Shown here piece after piece: positions 35,098-45,426 of a stretch of 64,000 nt of DNA. The number at the start of each line of letters is the position of its first letter. The first letter of the stretch is position 1. This DNA is from Eutrophocola salsuginis (GTDB lineage Bacteria; Pseudomonadota; Gammaproteobacteria; Pseudomonadales; Pseudohongiellaceae), in assembly GCA_038147195.1 (NCBI GenBank), contig JAYQTB010000006.1:186001-250000 (forward strand), read 5' to 3'. The notes beneath the pieces were generated by a model. It saw only the letters and a list, made by a program, of their open reading frames with translations. It did no database searches and had not been told where the DNA came from. The translations under genes and the position numbers were made by a program.

Positions 35098-36240
35098 ATG
35101 AACAAGTCTAGAAACCTACTACGTTCCGCGATCACCACGGCCGCTCTCGTGGTCTTGGCGATGCCTTCGCAGGCACACCACGGCTTTGGCCTGTTCCAGC
35201 TCGACATCAAGCGTGAGTGGGAAGGCACACTCACAAAGATGAACCTGGTAAACCCGCATTCCTACATGGAGCTGGATGTCGTCGAGGCAGATGGCAATGT
35301 ATTGCACATGCGATGTGAGATGCGCGCGGCTACCCTGATCCGCCGCTCCGGCTGGTCAACCGACATGTTCAGGGTGGGCGCCCACGTATTTATAGAGGGC
35401 AACCCACACCGCGACGACCCGGAGGCCTGCTACGTGGAGAACTTCACCATCGACAACGAGATCACCATGAACCGTAATGACCAGCTGCTGTCCGCTGCAC
35501 CAGTTGACACGTCAGGCCGCCCTTACAGGCTGGCTGATGGCCAGGTCAACCTGAGTGGGGACTGGGCAGTTGAGCAGTTAGTGCTGACCGTACCCCCGAG
35601 CGGGGGTAACGGCTCGATGATTCCCAAGAGCCTCTCACCGGCATTCGCGGCAGGCGATATCTCCATCCAGGAGGTCCAGGCAACCCAACCACCTCGTCCA
35701 CGGACCGTCTACACCGCTGAGGGCCAGGCAGCCGCCGACGCCTTTGACCGTCGCTCGCCTATCGACAACCCATGGTTTGCGTGCAAACCCACCAGCTTCA
35801 TACGAGACTGGACCGCGGACTGGCCGATCAACAAATTCGAACAGAAGACACTGCCAGACGGCGAGAAGGTTGTCGACATAACCTACGGACTCTACAACTT
35901 TAATCGCCGTATACACATAGGAATGATGCAACATCCAGATAATCTGACCCCTAGCTACGCCGGTCACTCCATCGGCAACTGGGAAGGCGATACCCTGGTC
36001 GTGGACACCGTCGGCTTTGAGGCGGGCGTGCTTTCTCCGCCAACACGTTCCAGTGAACAGATGCATATCGTGGAACGGTTCTCCCTTGATCGGGAAAGGA
36101 CCGCCCTGAAGCGTGAGTACACCGTGACTGATCCAGTCTACCTCGCTCAGCCTTATGCAAGTTACGACGTCATGTATATCTCAGACGTACCCTTCGCGGC
36201 CCAGGAATGTTTGGAGATGACCCCAGAGTTCCAGCAGTAA
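35098..36240 (+). CDS. Fusion of DUF6152-type and WEGDTLVV-type domains
   Basis: The 380-residue exported protein has a signal peptide ending PSQA, so the mature form begins HHGFGLFQ. Residues 27-125 align with the small DUF6152 proteins, including LVNPHSYMELDV. After a linker (about 130-200) comes the second domain with AGHSIGNWEGDTLVVDTVGF near residue 295, HIVERFSLD and VTDPVYLAQPY. One polypeptide therefore joins the two partners encoded separately at 17209/17668, 23486/22635 and 62111/62535. GAGGGG stands before the ATG. It is divergent from ABC-F and ends in a terminator. The function is unknown; the fusion argues for physical association. Confidence 0.8.
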   Translation: MNKSRNLLRSAITTAALVVLAMPSQAHHGFGLFQLDIKREWEGTLTKMNLVNPHSYMELDVVEADGNVLHMRCEMRAATLIRRSGWSTDMFRVGAHVFIEGNPHRDDPEACYVENFTIDNEITMNRNDQLLSAAPVDTSGRPYRLADGQVNLSGDWAVEQLVLTVPPSGGNGSMIPKSLSPAFAAGDISIQEVQATQPPRPRTVYTAEGQAAADAFDRRSPIDNPWFACKPTSFIRDWTADWPINKFEQKTLPDGEKVVDITYGLYNFNRRIHIGMMQHPDNLTPSYAGHSIGNWEGDTLVVDTVGFEAGVLSPPTRSSEQMHIVERFSLDRERTALKREYTVTDPVYLAQPYASYDVMYISDVPFAAQECLEMTPEFQQ

Positions 36241-36264
36241 CCCTAACCAGCACCCTCATTAAAA

Positions 36265-36306
36265 AAAACCGGCGTCCGCATCTCTGTGGTCGCCGGTTTT
36301 TTTTAC
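36265..36306 (+). terminator. Rho-independent terminator
   Basis: AAAACCGGCG and CGCCGGTTTT pair across a 20-base loop and are followed by further T. It ends the fusion gene. Confidence 0.8.
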
Positions 36307-36574
36307 CCCGCCAAATAGGCCCGATAACGGGCATTGGATGCGCCTCGCTTCAACGATTTTAAGATATGAAATCAATAAATATTATTAATTAATAGTTGAG
36401 ATTTCATAGCCTTAGTGAGAGCATTATGAAAATAAAGAATAGTCATTCTTATTATTAAATATTTTTAAGTATTTTTGAAAAAGCATAAATACCACTCAAG
36501 ACTTAAAAATAACAATTAGAAAAAAATATCATTTAAATCAATTGTATATAACATTTAAATAGGAGAGGCACTGA

Positions 36575-39500
36575 ATGAATTACCGTCCAATGCATAAACT
36601 AAGAACCCCATCTAAGCTCGCGGTTTCAATAGCCGCTGCTGTTGGTATGGCCGTGGTTCTACCGAATGGTACCTACGCCCAGGACGAGCCGGTCCTGGAA
36701 GAGGTGATCGTCACGGGTTCGCGCATCGTCCGCCGTGACTTCGAATCCAACAGCCCCATCCGGACCATCGACGCTGCCCAGTTCGAGGAGCAGAGCGGTC
36801 TTAATATCGAGGGATATCTTAACCAGCTGCCGGACTACAACCCGGCCAACTCGCCCGTGACCACGGAAAAAGAAATCAATGCCACACCGGTCAATACGCT
36901 TGGTATCGCTTCGGTATCCATGCGTGGCTTCGGCCCCAACAGGAACCTGGTGCTGATTGATGGTAAACGTATGGTGCCAACCAACGCGCTGATGGTTACC
37001 GACATCAATGCCATCCCGTCCGCACTGATCCAGCGTGTTGAGACCATTACCGGTGGCGCCTCAGCGGTATACGGTGCGGATGCTGTTGCAGGTGTGACCA
37101 ACTTCATCCTGCGTAAGGATTTCGAGGGTCTTGAACTCGACACCCAGTACGGCACCTCCGAGGCCGGTGGCGGCGAAGAGGCCCGCATATCAGGCATCAT
37201 GGGCACCGATGTCTTCGACGGCCGCGGCAATATCACGGTTGGGTTCGAATATTACGATCGCAAGGAGGCGCTTGAAGTCGATCGTGACTTCTTTACCGAT
37301 TCCTGGAACGACCCCACCGTCGGGGGCGAGCTGTTCCAACAGGGATTCAACGGCATGACCGTAGGCTTCAACCGGGCCAGCGATGTCACCATGGACGCCC
37401 TCTTCTCTGACCGGCCTGCCGGCACGGGCTTTCGCAACGTGGGCGCCGGCTTTGTCGCACGCTACCGGTTCAATCCCGATGGCACATTGTTTCCCGTGGT
37501 TGGTGATAATCTCAGTCTGAGTCAAGGAATACTGGATGGTGTGGAATACGCCGCCCAAAACGTCTTGGATGGCACCACGCTGGACCCGAATGATATCGCG
37601 CAAGTCCTCAAGTGGAACACGCAGGACGCCATTGTCCTTGCGCCACAGAATCGCTGGTCCTTCTTCACCCGCAGCAATTTCGAAATCACGGAAGGCATTT
37701 CGGTGTTCGCCAACGCAACCTTCGCCCGGAGCAACTCCGCGACACGCCTGAACTACGGCTCCACCGCCAGCTTTGGCTGGGAGGCCAATGTGCCGTTTAA
37801 CCCAGCGGTCGACAGCCCGATAGACCCGACACTGGACTACAAGGATCCAGCCATTGTTAAGGCGGTCCAGGCCAATCCGGCCGCGTACGCCAATCCTGGC
37901 TTTATTCCGAGCGGCGCAGCGGGTGCCCATTTCCCCGTCGTGCCAGAACTAGCCATCCTGCTGTTGAGCCGGAGCGCTCCCACCGGCAACTGGATCCCGG
38001 AGATTTTCCCGAAAAACAGCCTGGAAAATCGTGCGTCCGATAACGACAACATCGTCTGGCAGTTAGAAACAGGCGTCAATGTCGACCTGCCCTACCGCGA
38101 CTGGACTGGTGAGTTCTATTACTCACACGGCGAGGTCGACAACAGCAACGTCTCCACCGGCTTCCAATCACTGGAGCGGTGGCGCCGACTCGTCAATGAG
38201 CCGGACTACGGCCGAAATGCAATCTTGCAGGCAAACCAACAAGGAGCCTCCCCTGGCTTCGGCACCAACCCGGTTAAGTGTACCAGCGGCTTTTATGAAA
38301 CCATCTTCTTCTCCGATAAGCGGCCGAGCGAGGACTGTGCCAAGGCGATTGGCGCGCCTCTGGCGAACCGTTTGACGAGTGACCAGGACATCGTCGAGAT
38401 CAACTTCCAGGGTGGCTTGATGGACCTGCCTGCCGGTGAAGTGCGTGCCGCATTCGGTTACCAGTGGCGTAAAAACCGTGTGACCTATCAACCGGATCTG
38501 CTGGCAAGCTCCAGGGCATTCGAGGACCAGGTCATCGGCGTCTATCCGGTGGGTGATATGGATGCAACAACGTCGGTTGATGACTACTACGTAGAGGCAC
38601 TGGTCCCTGTTCTTGGCGACGTCGGCGTCGTGCAGAAGGTCGAACTGGAGCTGGGTGCTCGTTTCTCCGACTACAGTGATAACGACTCGGAGTGGACCTA
38701 CAAGGCCCTGGCCAATATCGAAGCCAATGACTGGCTGCGTCTGCGTGGTGGATACAACCGTGCGACCCGCGCACCCAATGTCGGTGAGAAGTATCTAGGC
38801 TTTCAGCAGGTGTACCTGCGCGGTGTTCGCAACAACTTCGGCGACCCCTGTGGCCTGCGTTCCAACGCACCCTTTGGCGCCGGTGGCGCCGCACCGGATC
38901 CGATCCTGGCACCCGGTGAACCACAGACAGAGCTGGCCAGTGGACAGACCGCGGCAGGCGCCAACAGCACCTACCTGATCTGCCAGGCCCAGATGGGTCC
39001 TACCGCGGCTGGGCTCTATTACAGCAACAACGCGGGTGGTAATGCAGGCGGTAACGCCAACTGGGTGTACCAGGAAGGCAACCCTGACCTTGGCCCTGAA
39101 ACCGCTGATACCTGGTCCGCGGGTTTTGTAGCAAATTCCCCCTGGGACAATGTCTGGCTGGAAAATCTGGCCCTCTCCGTAGACTGGTGGCGAGTTGAAA
39201 TCGAGGACGCCATCCAGCAGTACACACCCGACTATGCCAACTACCTCTGCTATGGCGTTAGGACGGTGACCACTGCCGCTGAGGCCGCCGCGCAGGCCGC
39301 AACGACAGACTGTGAGAATGTGGCCCGCAACCAGGCGACGGGCGGCGCAACGAGGCAGCTGCTCAGGTATTCCAACCAGGCGACCATCAAAACAGAGGGC
39401 ATCGATATCGCTGCCAACTGGAGAGCCGAGTTGAATGATATCGGCATCGGTCTGCCAGGTGGACTGTCCTTGAGTATGCAGATGACCTACATCGACAGTT

Positions 39501-40072
39501 ACAAGACCAAGGAGTCACAGCAGGACTTCGACGTCGAGATCGATTGGGTTGGCTCTCTCGGGCCAACACTGACCGGCACCAACCCGGGTGCGTATGACTA
39601 CAGGCTCTTCACGTCGATGATGTACTCCTATGGCGACTGGAGTGTCGGCCTGCGCTGGCGCCACCTGCCGGACGTGATCACGGCAAACCAGGCAAAACAA
39701 AACGCGCTCATCGCCAATAACGCGGCCGCGGCTAGTGGCGCTGCGGGAGCCGTCCCGTTGAGCTATACGCCTATCACTGACGTCGGCATCGACTCGTACA
39801 ACATCTTTGACATGTCCATGAACTGGCAGGTCAATGATTCGATTACGATCCGCGGCGGTATCACGAACCTGTTTGATGAGAGCCCGCAGATTACGGGTCG
39901 CACTACCGGGTATGAGCCGGGTACGGACCTGTCGGCGGTCTGTGGTGGCGCACCGGGCTGTGTCAATCCGACCAGTCCCCAGCTGGCTACCAGCGGTGCC
40001 GGGTCAACCAGCCCTGGGTACTACGACGTGTTAGGACGCCGGTTCTTCCTGGGTGTAAAGGCCCGCTTCTAA
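36575..40072 (+). CDS. TonB-dependent outer membrane receptor, copy B1
   Basis: The 1165-residue receptor has a signal peptide ending PNGTYAQ. The mature start DEPVLEEVIVTGSRIVRR carries the TonB box (EEVIVTG). The plug shows MRGFGPNRNLVLIDGKRMVP and TGGASAVYGADAVAGVTNFI, and the barrel ends in the terminal aromatic RRFFLGVKARF. GGAGAGG precedes the ATG. It is almost identical to 40567-44064 from ribosome site to terminator, with differences in short patches such as SFGWEANVPFNPA, NNAGGNAGGNA and GCVNPTSP. A moderate palindrome AAGAAT/ATTCTT at 36435-36450 is the only upstream symmetry seen. The substrate is unknown. Confidence 0.95.
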   Translation: MNYRPMHKLRTPSKLAVSIAAAVGMAVVLPNGTYAQDEPVLEEVIVTGSRIVRRDFESNSPIRTIDAAQFEEQSGLNIEGYLNQLPDYNPANSPVTTEKEINATPVNTLGIASVSMRGFGPNRNLVLIDGKRMVPTNALMVTDINAIPSALIQRVETITGGASAVYGADAVAGVTNFILRKDFEGLELDTQYGTSEAGGGEEARISGIMGTDVFDGRGNITVGFEYYDRKEALEVDRDFFTDSWNDPTVGGELFQQGFNGMTVGFNRASDVTMDALFSDRPAGTGFRNVGAGFVARYRFNPDGTLFPVVGDNLSLSQGILDGVEYAAQNVLDGTTLDPNDIAQVLKWNTQDAIVLAPQNRWSFFTRSNFEITEGISVFANATFARSNSATRLNYGSTASFGWEANVPFNPAVDSPIDPTLDYKDPAIVKAVQANPAAYANPGFIPSGAAGAHFPVVPELAILLLSRSAPTGNWIPEIFPKNSLENRASDNDNIVWQLETGVNVDLPYRDWTGEFYYSHGEVDNSNVSTGFQSLERWRRLVNEPDYGRNAILQANQQGASPGFGTNPVKCTSGFYETIFFSDKRPSEDCAKAIGAPLANRLTSDQDIVEINFQGGLMDLPAGEVRAAFGYQWRKNRVTYQPDLLASSRAFEDQVIGVYPVGDMDATTSVDDYYVEALVPVLGDVGVVQKVELELGARFSDYSDNDSEWTYKALANIEANDWLRLRGGYNRATRAPNVGEKYLGFQQVYLRGVRNNFGDPCGLRSNAPFGAGGAAPDPILAPGEPQTELASGQTAAGANSTYLICQAQMGPTAAGLYYSNNAGGNAGGNANWVYQEGNPDLGPETADTWSAGFVANSPWDNVWLENLALSVDWWRVEIEDAIQQYTPDYANYLCYGVRTVTTAAEAAAQAATTDCENVARNQATGGATRQLLRYSNQATIKTEGIDIAANWRAELNDIGIGLPGGLSLSMQMTYIDSYKTKESQQDFDVEIDWVGSLGPTLTGTNPGAYDYRLFTSMMYSYGDWSVGLRWRHLPDVITANQAKQNALIANNAAAASGAAGAVPLSYTPITDVGIDSYNIFDMSMNWQVNDSITIRGGITNLFDESPQITGRTTGYEPGTDLSAVCGGAPGCVNPTSPQLATSGAGSTSPGYYDVLGRRFFLGVKARF

Positions 40073-40102
40073 CGTATAAAAAAGTAACCTCGTAAAACCC
40101 TT

Positions 40103-40132
40103 AACGGCGGGCCCCTGGCCCGCCGTTTTTTT
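40103..40132 (+). terminator. Rho-independent terminator of receptor B1
   Basis: AACGGCGGGCC, a CCT loop, GGCCCGCCGTT and T-run. The stem is shared with the B2 terminator but the loop differs. Confidence 0.92.
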
Positions 40133-40566
40133 CCAGGGTGCCTTGCCCCGCTGTTTGATGTTCTATTCCGATAGCCAAAAGATCTTTAAAAAATCAAAAA
40201 GCCCGGCGTAGCCTATAAATTCTTTTACTCAGACCACTTCCGATCCCCTTCACCTTGTACCCCCACCCTCCCCGATAATTTTACGACAGACGAAATCCAG
40301 CCCAATTGCTGTTAGGGGTCCTCTTTTGCAGTCAATAGAGGTGAGCATTCCTCCTCGATTTAATAAATATAGTTTATTGATTTGATTACATTATCTAATT
40401 TTTCATTAGCTATTTTTAATGAGAGTATTAGCGCGTTTTATCTAAATACCGAATTAAGATTCTTTTTCTCTTAGTAGGGTTGTTTCAAAGAGCAGCAAGA
40501 TAACTTTTCACGATTAATTACGATAAAGATCAATAAATACTTAATAAAAAATAGGAGAGGCACTGA
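40133..40566. other. Intergenic region upstream of receptor B2
   Basis: 434 bp of mixed then AT-rich DNA. It should hold the B2 promoter; none is clear. It is unlike the B1 upstream region until the last 15 bases before the start codon, where AATAGGAGAGGCACTGA is common to both. Confidence 0.5.
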
Positions 40567-43500
40567 ATGAATTACCGCCCAACGCATAAACTAAGAACCC
40601 CATCTAAGCTCGCGGTTTCAATAGCCGCTGCTGTTGGTATGGCCGTGGTTCTACCGAATGGTACCTACGCCCAGGACGAGCCGGTCCTGGAAGAGGTGAT
40701 CGTCACGGGTTCGCGCATCGTCCGCCGTGACTTCGAATCCAACAGCCCCATCCGGACCATCGACGCTGCCCAGTTCGAGGAGCAGAGCGGTCTCAATATC
40801 GAGGGATACCTGAACCAGCTGCCGGACTACAACCCGGCCAACTCGCCCGTGACCACGGAAAAAGAAATCAATGCCACACCGGTCAATACGCTTGGTATCG
40901 CTTCGGTATCCATGCGTGGCTTCGGCCCCAACAGGAACCTGGTGCTGATTGATGGTAAACGTATGGTGCCAACCAACGCGCTGATGGTTACCGACATCAA
41001 TGCCATCCCGTCCGCACTGATCCAGCGTGTTGAGACCATTACCGGTGGCGCCTCAGCGGTATACGGTGCGGATGCTGTTGCAGGTGTGACCAACTTCATC
41101 CTGCGTAAGGATTTCGAGGGTCTTGAACTCGACACCCAGTACGGCACCTCCGAGGCCGGTGGCGGCGAAGAGGCCCGCATATCAGGCATCATGGGCACCG
41201 ATGTCTTCGACGGCCGCGGCAATATCACGGTTGGGTTCGAATATTACGATCGCAAGGAGGCGCTTGAAGTCGATCGTGACTTCTTTACCGATTCCTGGAA
41301 CGACCCCACCGTCGGGGGCGAGCTGTTCCAACAGGGATTCAACGGCATGACCGTAGGCTTCAACCGGGCCAGCGATGTCACCATGGACGCCCTCTTCTCT
41401 GACCGGCCTGCCGGCACGGGCTTTCGCAACGTGGGCGCCGGCTTTGTCGCACGCTACCGGTTCAATCCCGATGGCACATTGTTTCCCGTGGTTGGTGATA
41501 ATCTCAGTCTGAGTCAAGGAATACTGGATGGTGTGGAATACGCCGCCCAAAACGTCTTGGATGGCACCACGCTGGACCCGAATGATATCGCGCAAGTCCT
41601 CAAGTGGAACACGCAGGACGCCATTGTCCTTGCGCCACAGAATCGCTGGTCCTTCTTCACCCGCAGCAATTTCGAAATCACGGAAGGCATTTCGGTGTTC
41701 GCCAACGCAACCTTCGCCCGGAGCAACTCCGCGACGCGCCTGAACTACGGCTCAACAGCCAGTTACGGCTGGGAGGCCAATGTCCCGTTCAATGCGGCGG
41801 TCGACAGCCCGATAGACCCGACACTGAACTACAGAGATCCAGCCATTGTTAAGGCGGTCCAGGCCAACCCATCCGCCTATGCCAATCCTGGCTTTATTCC
41901 GAGCGGCGCAGCGGGTGCCCATTTCCCCGTCGTGCCAGAACTAGCCATCCTGCTGTTGAGTCGCGACAATCCCACCGGCAACTGGATTCCGGAGATTTTC
42001 CCGAAAAACAGCCTGGAAAATCGTGCGTCCGATAACGACAACATCGTCTGGCAGTTAGAAACAGGCGTCAATGTCGACCTGCCCTACCGCGACTGGACTG
42101 GTGAGTTCTATTACTCACACGGCGAGGTCGACAACAGCAACGTCTCTACCGGCTTCCAGTCACTGGAGCGGTGGCGCCGACTCGTCAATGAGCCGGACTA
42201 CGGCCGAAATGCCATAGTACAGGCAAATACCCAGGGTGCATCGCCTGGCTTCGGCACCAACCCGGTTAAGTGTACCAGCGGCTTTTATGAAACCATCTTC
42301 TTCTCCGATAAGCGGCCGAGCGAGGACTGTGCCAAGGCGATTGGCGCTCCCCTGCAGAACCGCCTGACAAGTGACCAGGACATCGTCGAGATCAACTTCC
42401 AGGGTGGCTTGATGGACCTGCCGGCCGGTGAGGTGCGTGCCGCATTCGGTTACCAGTGGCGTAAAAACCGCGTGACCTATATGCCGGATCTTCTGCAAAG
42501 CTCCAGGGCATTCGAGGACCAGGTCATCGGCGTCTATCCGGTGGGTGATATGGATGCAACAACGTCGGTTGATGACTACTACGTAGAGGCACTGGTCCCT
42601 GTTCTTGGCGACGTCGGCGTCGTGCAGAAGGTCGAACTGGAGCTGGGTGCTCGTTTCTCCGACTACAGTGATAACGACTCGGAGTGGACCTACAAGGCCC
42701 TGGCCAATATCGAAGCCAATGACTGGCTGCGTCTGCGTGGTGGATACAACCGTGCGACCCGCGCACCCAATGTCGGTGAGAAGTATCTAGGCTTTCAGCA
42801 GGTCTACCTGCGCGGTATTTTCAATAACTTCGGCGACCCCTGTGGCCTGCGTTCCAACGCACCCTTTGGCGCCGGTGGCGCCGCACCGGATCCGATCCTG
42901 GCACCCGGTGAACCACAGACAGAGCTGGCCAGTGGACAGACCGCGGCAGGCGCTCAAAGTACACTCCTGATCTGCCAGGCCCAGATGGGTCCTACCGCGG
43001 CTGGGCTCTATTACAGCAACAACGCGAGCGGTCAAACAGGCGGTGCCGCCAACTGGGTGTACCAGGAAGGTAACCCTGACCTTGGCCCTGAAACCGCAGA
43101 TACCTGGTCCGCGGGTTTTGTAGCAAATTCCCCCTGGGACAATGTCTGGCTGGAAAATCTGGCCCTCTCCGTAGACTGGTGGCGAGTTGAAATCGAGGAC
43201 GCCATCCAGCAGTACACACCCGACTATGCCAACTACCTCTGCTATGGCGTTAGGACGGTGACCACTGCCGCTGAGGCCGCCGCGCAGGCCGCAACAACGG
43301 ACTGTGAGAATGTGGCCCGCAACCAGGCGACGGGCGGCGCAACGAGGCAGCTGCTCAGGTATTCCAACCAGGCGACCATCAAAACAGAAGGCATCGATAT
43401 CGCTGCCAACTGGAGAGCCGAGTTGAATGATATCGGCATCGGTCTGCCAGGTGGACTGTCCTTGAGTATGCAGATGACCTACATCGACAGTTACAAGACC

Positions 43501-44064
43501 AAGGAGTCACAGCAGGACTTCGACGTCGAGATCGATTGGGTTGGCTCTCTCGGGCCAACACTGACCGGCACCAACCCGGGTGCGTATGACTACAGGCTCT
43601 TCACGTCCATGATGTACTCCTATGGCGACTGGAGTGTCGGCCTGCGCTGGCGCCACCTGCCGGACGTGATCACGGCAAGCCAGGCAAAACAAAACGCGCT
43701 CATCGCCAATAACGCGGCCGCGGCTAGTGGCGCTGCGGGAGCCGTCCCGTTGAGCTATACGCCTATCACTGACGTCGGCATCGACTCGTACAACATCTTT
43801 GACATGTCCATGAACTGGCAGGTCAATGATTCGATTACGATCCGCGGCGGTATCACGAACCTGTTTGATGAGAGCCCGCAGATTACGGGTCGCACTACCG
43901 GGTATGAGCCGGGTACGAACCTGTCGGCGGTCTGTGGTGGCGCACCGGGTTGTCAGAATCCGTCCGCTCCCCAGCTGGCCACCAGCGGTGCCGGGTCAAC
44001 CAGCCCTGGGTACTACGACGTGTTAGGACGCCGGTTCTTCCTGGGTGTAAAGGCCCGCTTCTAA
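40567..44064 (+). CDS. TonB-dependent outer membrane receptor, copy B2
   Basis: The 1165-residue near-duplicate of B1 has the same signal peptide, TonB box, plug and terminal RRFFLGVKARF. Protein differences are confined to short patches: SYGWEANVPFNAA, PTLNYRDPAI, SRDNPTG, VQANTQGA, APLQNRL, YMPDLLQSS, RGIFNNFG, AGAQSTLL, NNASGQTGGAA and GCQNPSAP. In the patches many synonymous bases also differ, while hundreds of bases between them are identical. This fits gene conversion around retained specificity segments. Promoter regions are unrelated, so the copies may be expressed under different conditions. Confidence 0.95.
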   Translation: MNYRPTHKLRTPSKLAVSIAAAVGMAVVLPNGTYAQDEPVLEEVIVTGSRIVRRDFESNSPIRTIDAAQFEEQSGLNIEGYLNQLPDYNPANSPVTTEKEINATPVNTLGIASVSMRGFGPNRNLVLIDGKRMVPTNALMVTDINAIPSALIQRVETITGGASAVYGADAVAGVTNFILRKDFEGLELDTQYGTSEAGGGEEARISGIMGTDVFDGRGNITVGFEYYDRKEALEVDRDFFTDSWNDPTVGGELFQQGFNGMTVGFNRASDVTMDALFSDRPAGTGFRNVGAGFVARYRFNPDGTLFPVVGDNLSLSQGILDGVEYAAQNVLDGTTLDPNDIAQVLKWNTQDAIVLAPQNRWSFFTRSNFEITEGISVFANATFARSNSATRLNYGSTASYGWEANVPFNAAVDSPIDPTLNYRDPAIVKAVQANPSAYANPGFIPSGAAGAHFPVVPELAILLLSRDNPTGNWIPEIFPKNSLENRASDNDNIVWQLETGVNVDLPYRDWTGEFYYSHGEVDNSNVSTGFQSLERWRRLVNEPDYGRNAIVQANTQGASPGFGTNPVKCTSGFYETIFFSDKRPSEDCAKAIGAPLQNRLTSDQDIVEINFQGGLMDLPAGEVRAAFGYQWRKNRVTYMPDLLQSSRAFEDQVIGVYPVGDMDATTSVDDYYVEALVPVLGDVGVVQKVELELGARFSDYSDNDSEWTYKALANIEANDWLRLRGGYNRATRAPNVGEKYLGFQQVYLRGIFNNFGDPCGLRSNAPFGAGGAAPDPILAPGEPQTELASGQTAAGAQSTLLICQAQMGPTAAGLYYSNNASGQTGGAANWVYQEGNPDLGPETADTWSAGFVANSPWDNVWLENLALSVDWWRVEIEDAIQQYTPDYANYLCYGVRTVTTAAEAAAQAATTDCENVARNQATGGATRQLLRYSNQATIKTEGIDIAANWRAELNDIGIGLPGGLSLSMQMTYIDSYKTKESQQDFDVEIDWVGSLGPTLTGTNPGAYDYRLFTSMMYSYGDWSVGLRWRHLPDVITASQAKQNALIANNAAAASGAAGAVPLSYTPITDVGIDSYNIFDMSMNWQVNDSITIRGGITNLFDESPQITGRTTGYEPGTNLSAVCGGAPGCQNPSAPQLATSGAGSTSPGYYDVLGRRFFLGVKARF

Positions 44065-44094
44065 CGTATAAAAAAGTAACCTCGTAAAACCCTT

Positions 44095-44125
44095 AACGGC
44101 GGGCCTATGGCCCGCCGTTTTTTTT
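44095..44125 (+). terminator. Rho-independent terminator of receptor B2
   Basis: AACGGCGGGCC, TAT loop, GGCCCGCCGTT and T-run. Confidence 0.92.
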
Positions 44126-44287
44126 GAGTGTATAAATCAAGGGTGAGGTTAGTTGACCAGAAACACAAGGTGGCAGACTTATTACATTTCTTGAATCAAA
44201 TCCCAATCAATTACTCTGAACCCTTTGATTCAACACAGTATCCGTCTATTCTGACCAGCAAGTCGAATCAAAAGAAACACAGCAAAC

Positions 44288-45211
44288 ATGGGGTCAGACA
44301 AGCCAGCGCAATCGGAAGGTTCAGTGTGGTCGCAGCGACTGGACGGCAGCGAGCACTTTTCATGCAGCACGGAATGGGGCCCTGGCGAAGTAATCAAGTA
44401 CTTCTGGCAGGACATATTTGGCTCAGTCAAAGCCGGCTCGCGCGTATTGGAGATCGGTTGCGGTTCAGGACAAGTATCTTATTGGGGGGCGGAAGCCGGA
44501 CGCGGGCTTAAGATCGTCGCGTCCGACCAAATCGTGGCTCCCGGCGGTCCACGGTTCCAACACCCCGACATCAGGTTCATGGGTAACGTCGCCGCGGAGC
44601 AGCTTCCCTTTGCACAGGACAGCTTCGAACTCGTCGTTTCCAACTTCGCCATTGAGTATGCCGCGTTAGATATAGCTCTTAGCGAAGCCGCACGTGTTTT
44701 GGTCCCCGGTGGCTCGCTCATTCTGGTACTCCACAGCACGGATAGCGGCATTACCCAGAGCAGTCGTCAGGCAATTTCGATCCACGAGTCCCTGGTCCGC
44801 GCCCGTGTGCCCGAGCAGGTCCGTGAAGCCGTGTTGCTTCCGCCGGATGATCCTTCGCGCCGCAATTTGCTCCATAGCGTTTGTGCGCGCAGGCCGGAAT
44901 TTTCGCAGGCCGCAGAAATTTTCCTTGGTGTCGAATATTTTGACTTTGCGAAAAGCCTGCTTGGCGATGAGCCTCCAGGCGTGGACGATCTCGATGCGCT
45001 CGATCAGTCGGTGGCGCTGCGGCGTGACATTGTAACGGAGCAATCGCGCGTAGCGTTGGATATCGACGCATTGCGGCATCTGGAACAGCATCTCGACCGC
45101 TGTGGCCTGGCTGGTTTCACCTCAGAGATGACCTGCACTTACGATGATAAGCACACCGAGAAGGTGGCCTGGATCGGCGTTTTTACAATCACAGGGGTCA
45201 GAGTAACTTGA
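44288..45211 (+). CDS. SAM-dependent methyltransferase, class I
   Basis: The 307-residue soluble protein has motif I VLEIGCGSGQVSYW near residue 53, an acidic residue after strand 2 (IVASDQIV), motif II-like FELVVSNFAIEYA and motif III VLVPGGSLILVL. This is the UbiE/Methyltransf_11 layout. The last 120 residues are not typical and may form the substrate domain. It has no signal peptide and no strong ribosome site before the ATG. It stands alone between receptors, so no pathway can be assigned. Confidence 0.82.
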   Translation: MGSDKPAQSEGSVWSQRLDGSEHFSCSTEWGPGEVIKYFWQDIFGSVKAGSRVLEIGCGSGQVSYWGAEAGRGLKIVASDQIVAPGGPRFQHPDIRFMGNVAAEQLPFAQDSFELVVSNFAIEYAALDIALSEAARVLVPGGSLILVLHSTDSGITQSSRQAISIHESLVRARVPEQVREAVLLPPDDPSRRNLLHSVCARRPEFSQAAEIFLGVEYFDFAKSLLGDEPPGVDDLDALDQSVALRRDIVTEQSRVALDIDALRHLEQHLDRCGLAGFTSEMTCTYDDKHTEKVAWIGVFTITGVRVT

Positions 45212-45426
45212 TCGAGTAGTCCCGAGGCCTTCCTGGTTCCTTGTCCTCTCCACCTTCGAGGCCGGCCTCTCATGCGAGGGTCTTCTCGGTAAATCATGCC
45301 ATCCTCTGTGGCTCCTTACATGCCTGCATGATTTTCCCCACACTACCTTTCGGTGATGGATAAAAGCCTGAAAAATCATTCTAATTTGATAGAATGGCGA
45401 TATATTTATGAGAGAACGTTCCGGAA

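Noticed and set aside
36435..36450. Fur box upstream of receptor B1
   Set aside because: AAGAAT and ATTCTT form a short palindrome but do not fit the GATAAT-type repeats of a Fur box.
36574..44064. Diversity-generating retroelement acting on the B receptors
   Set aside because: No reverse transcriptase or template repeat is visible, and differences are not adenine-specific and include synonymous sites.
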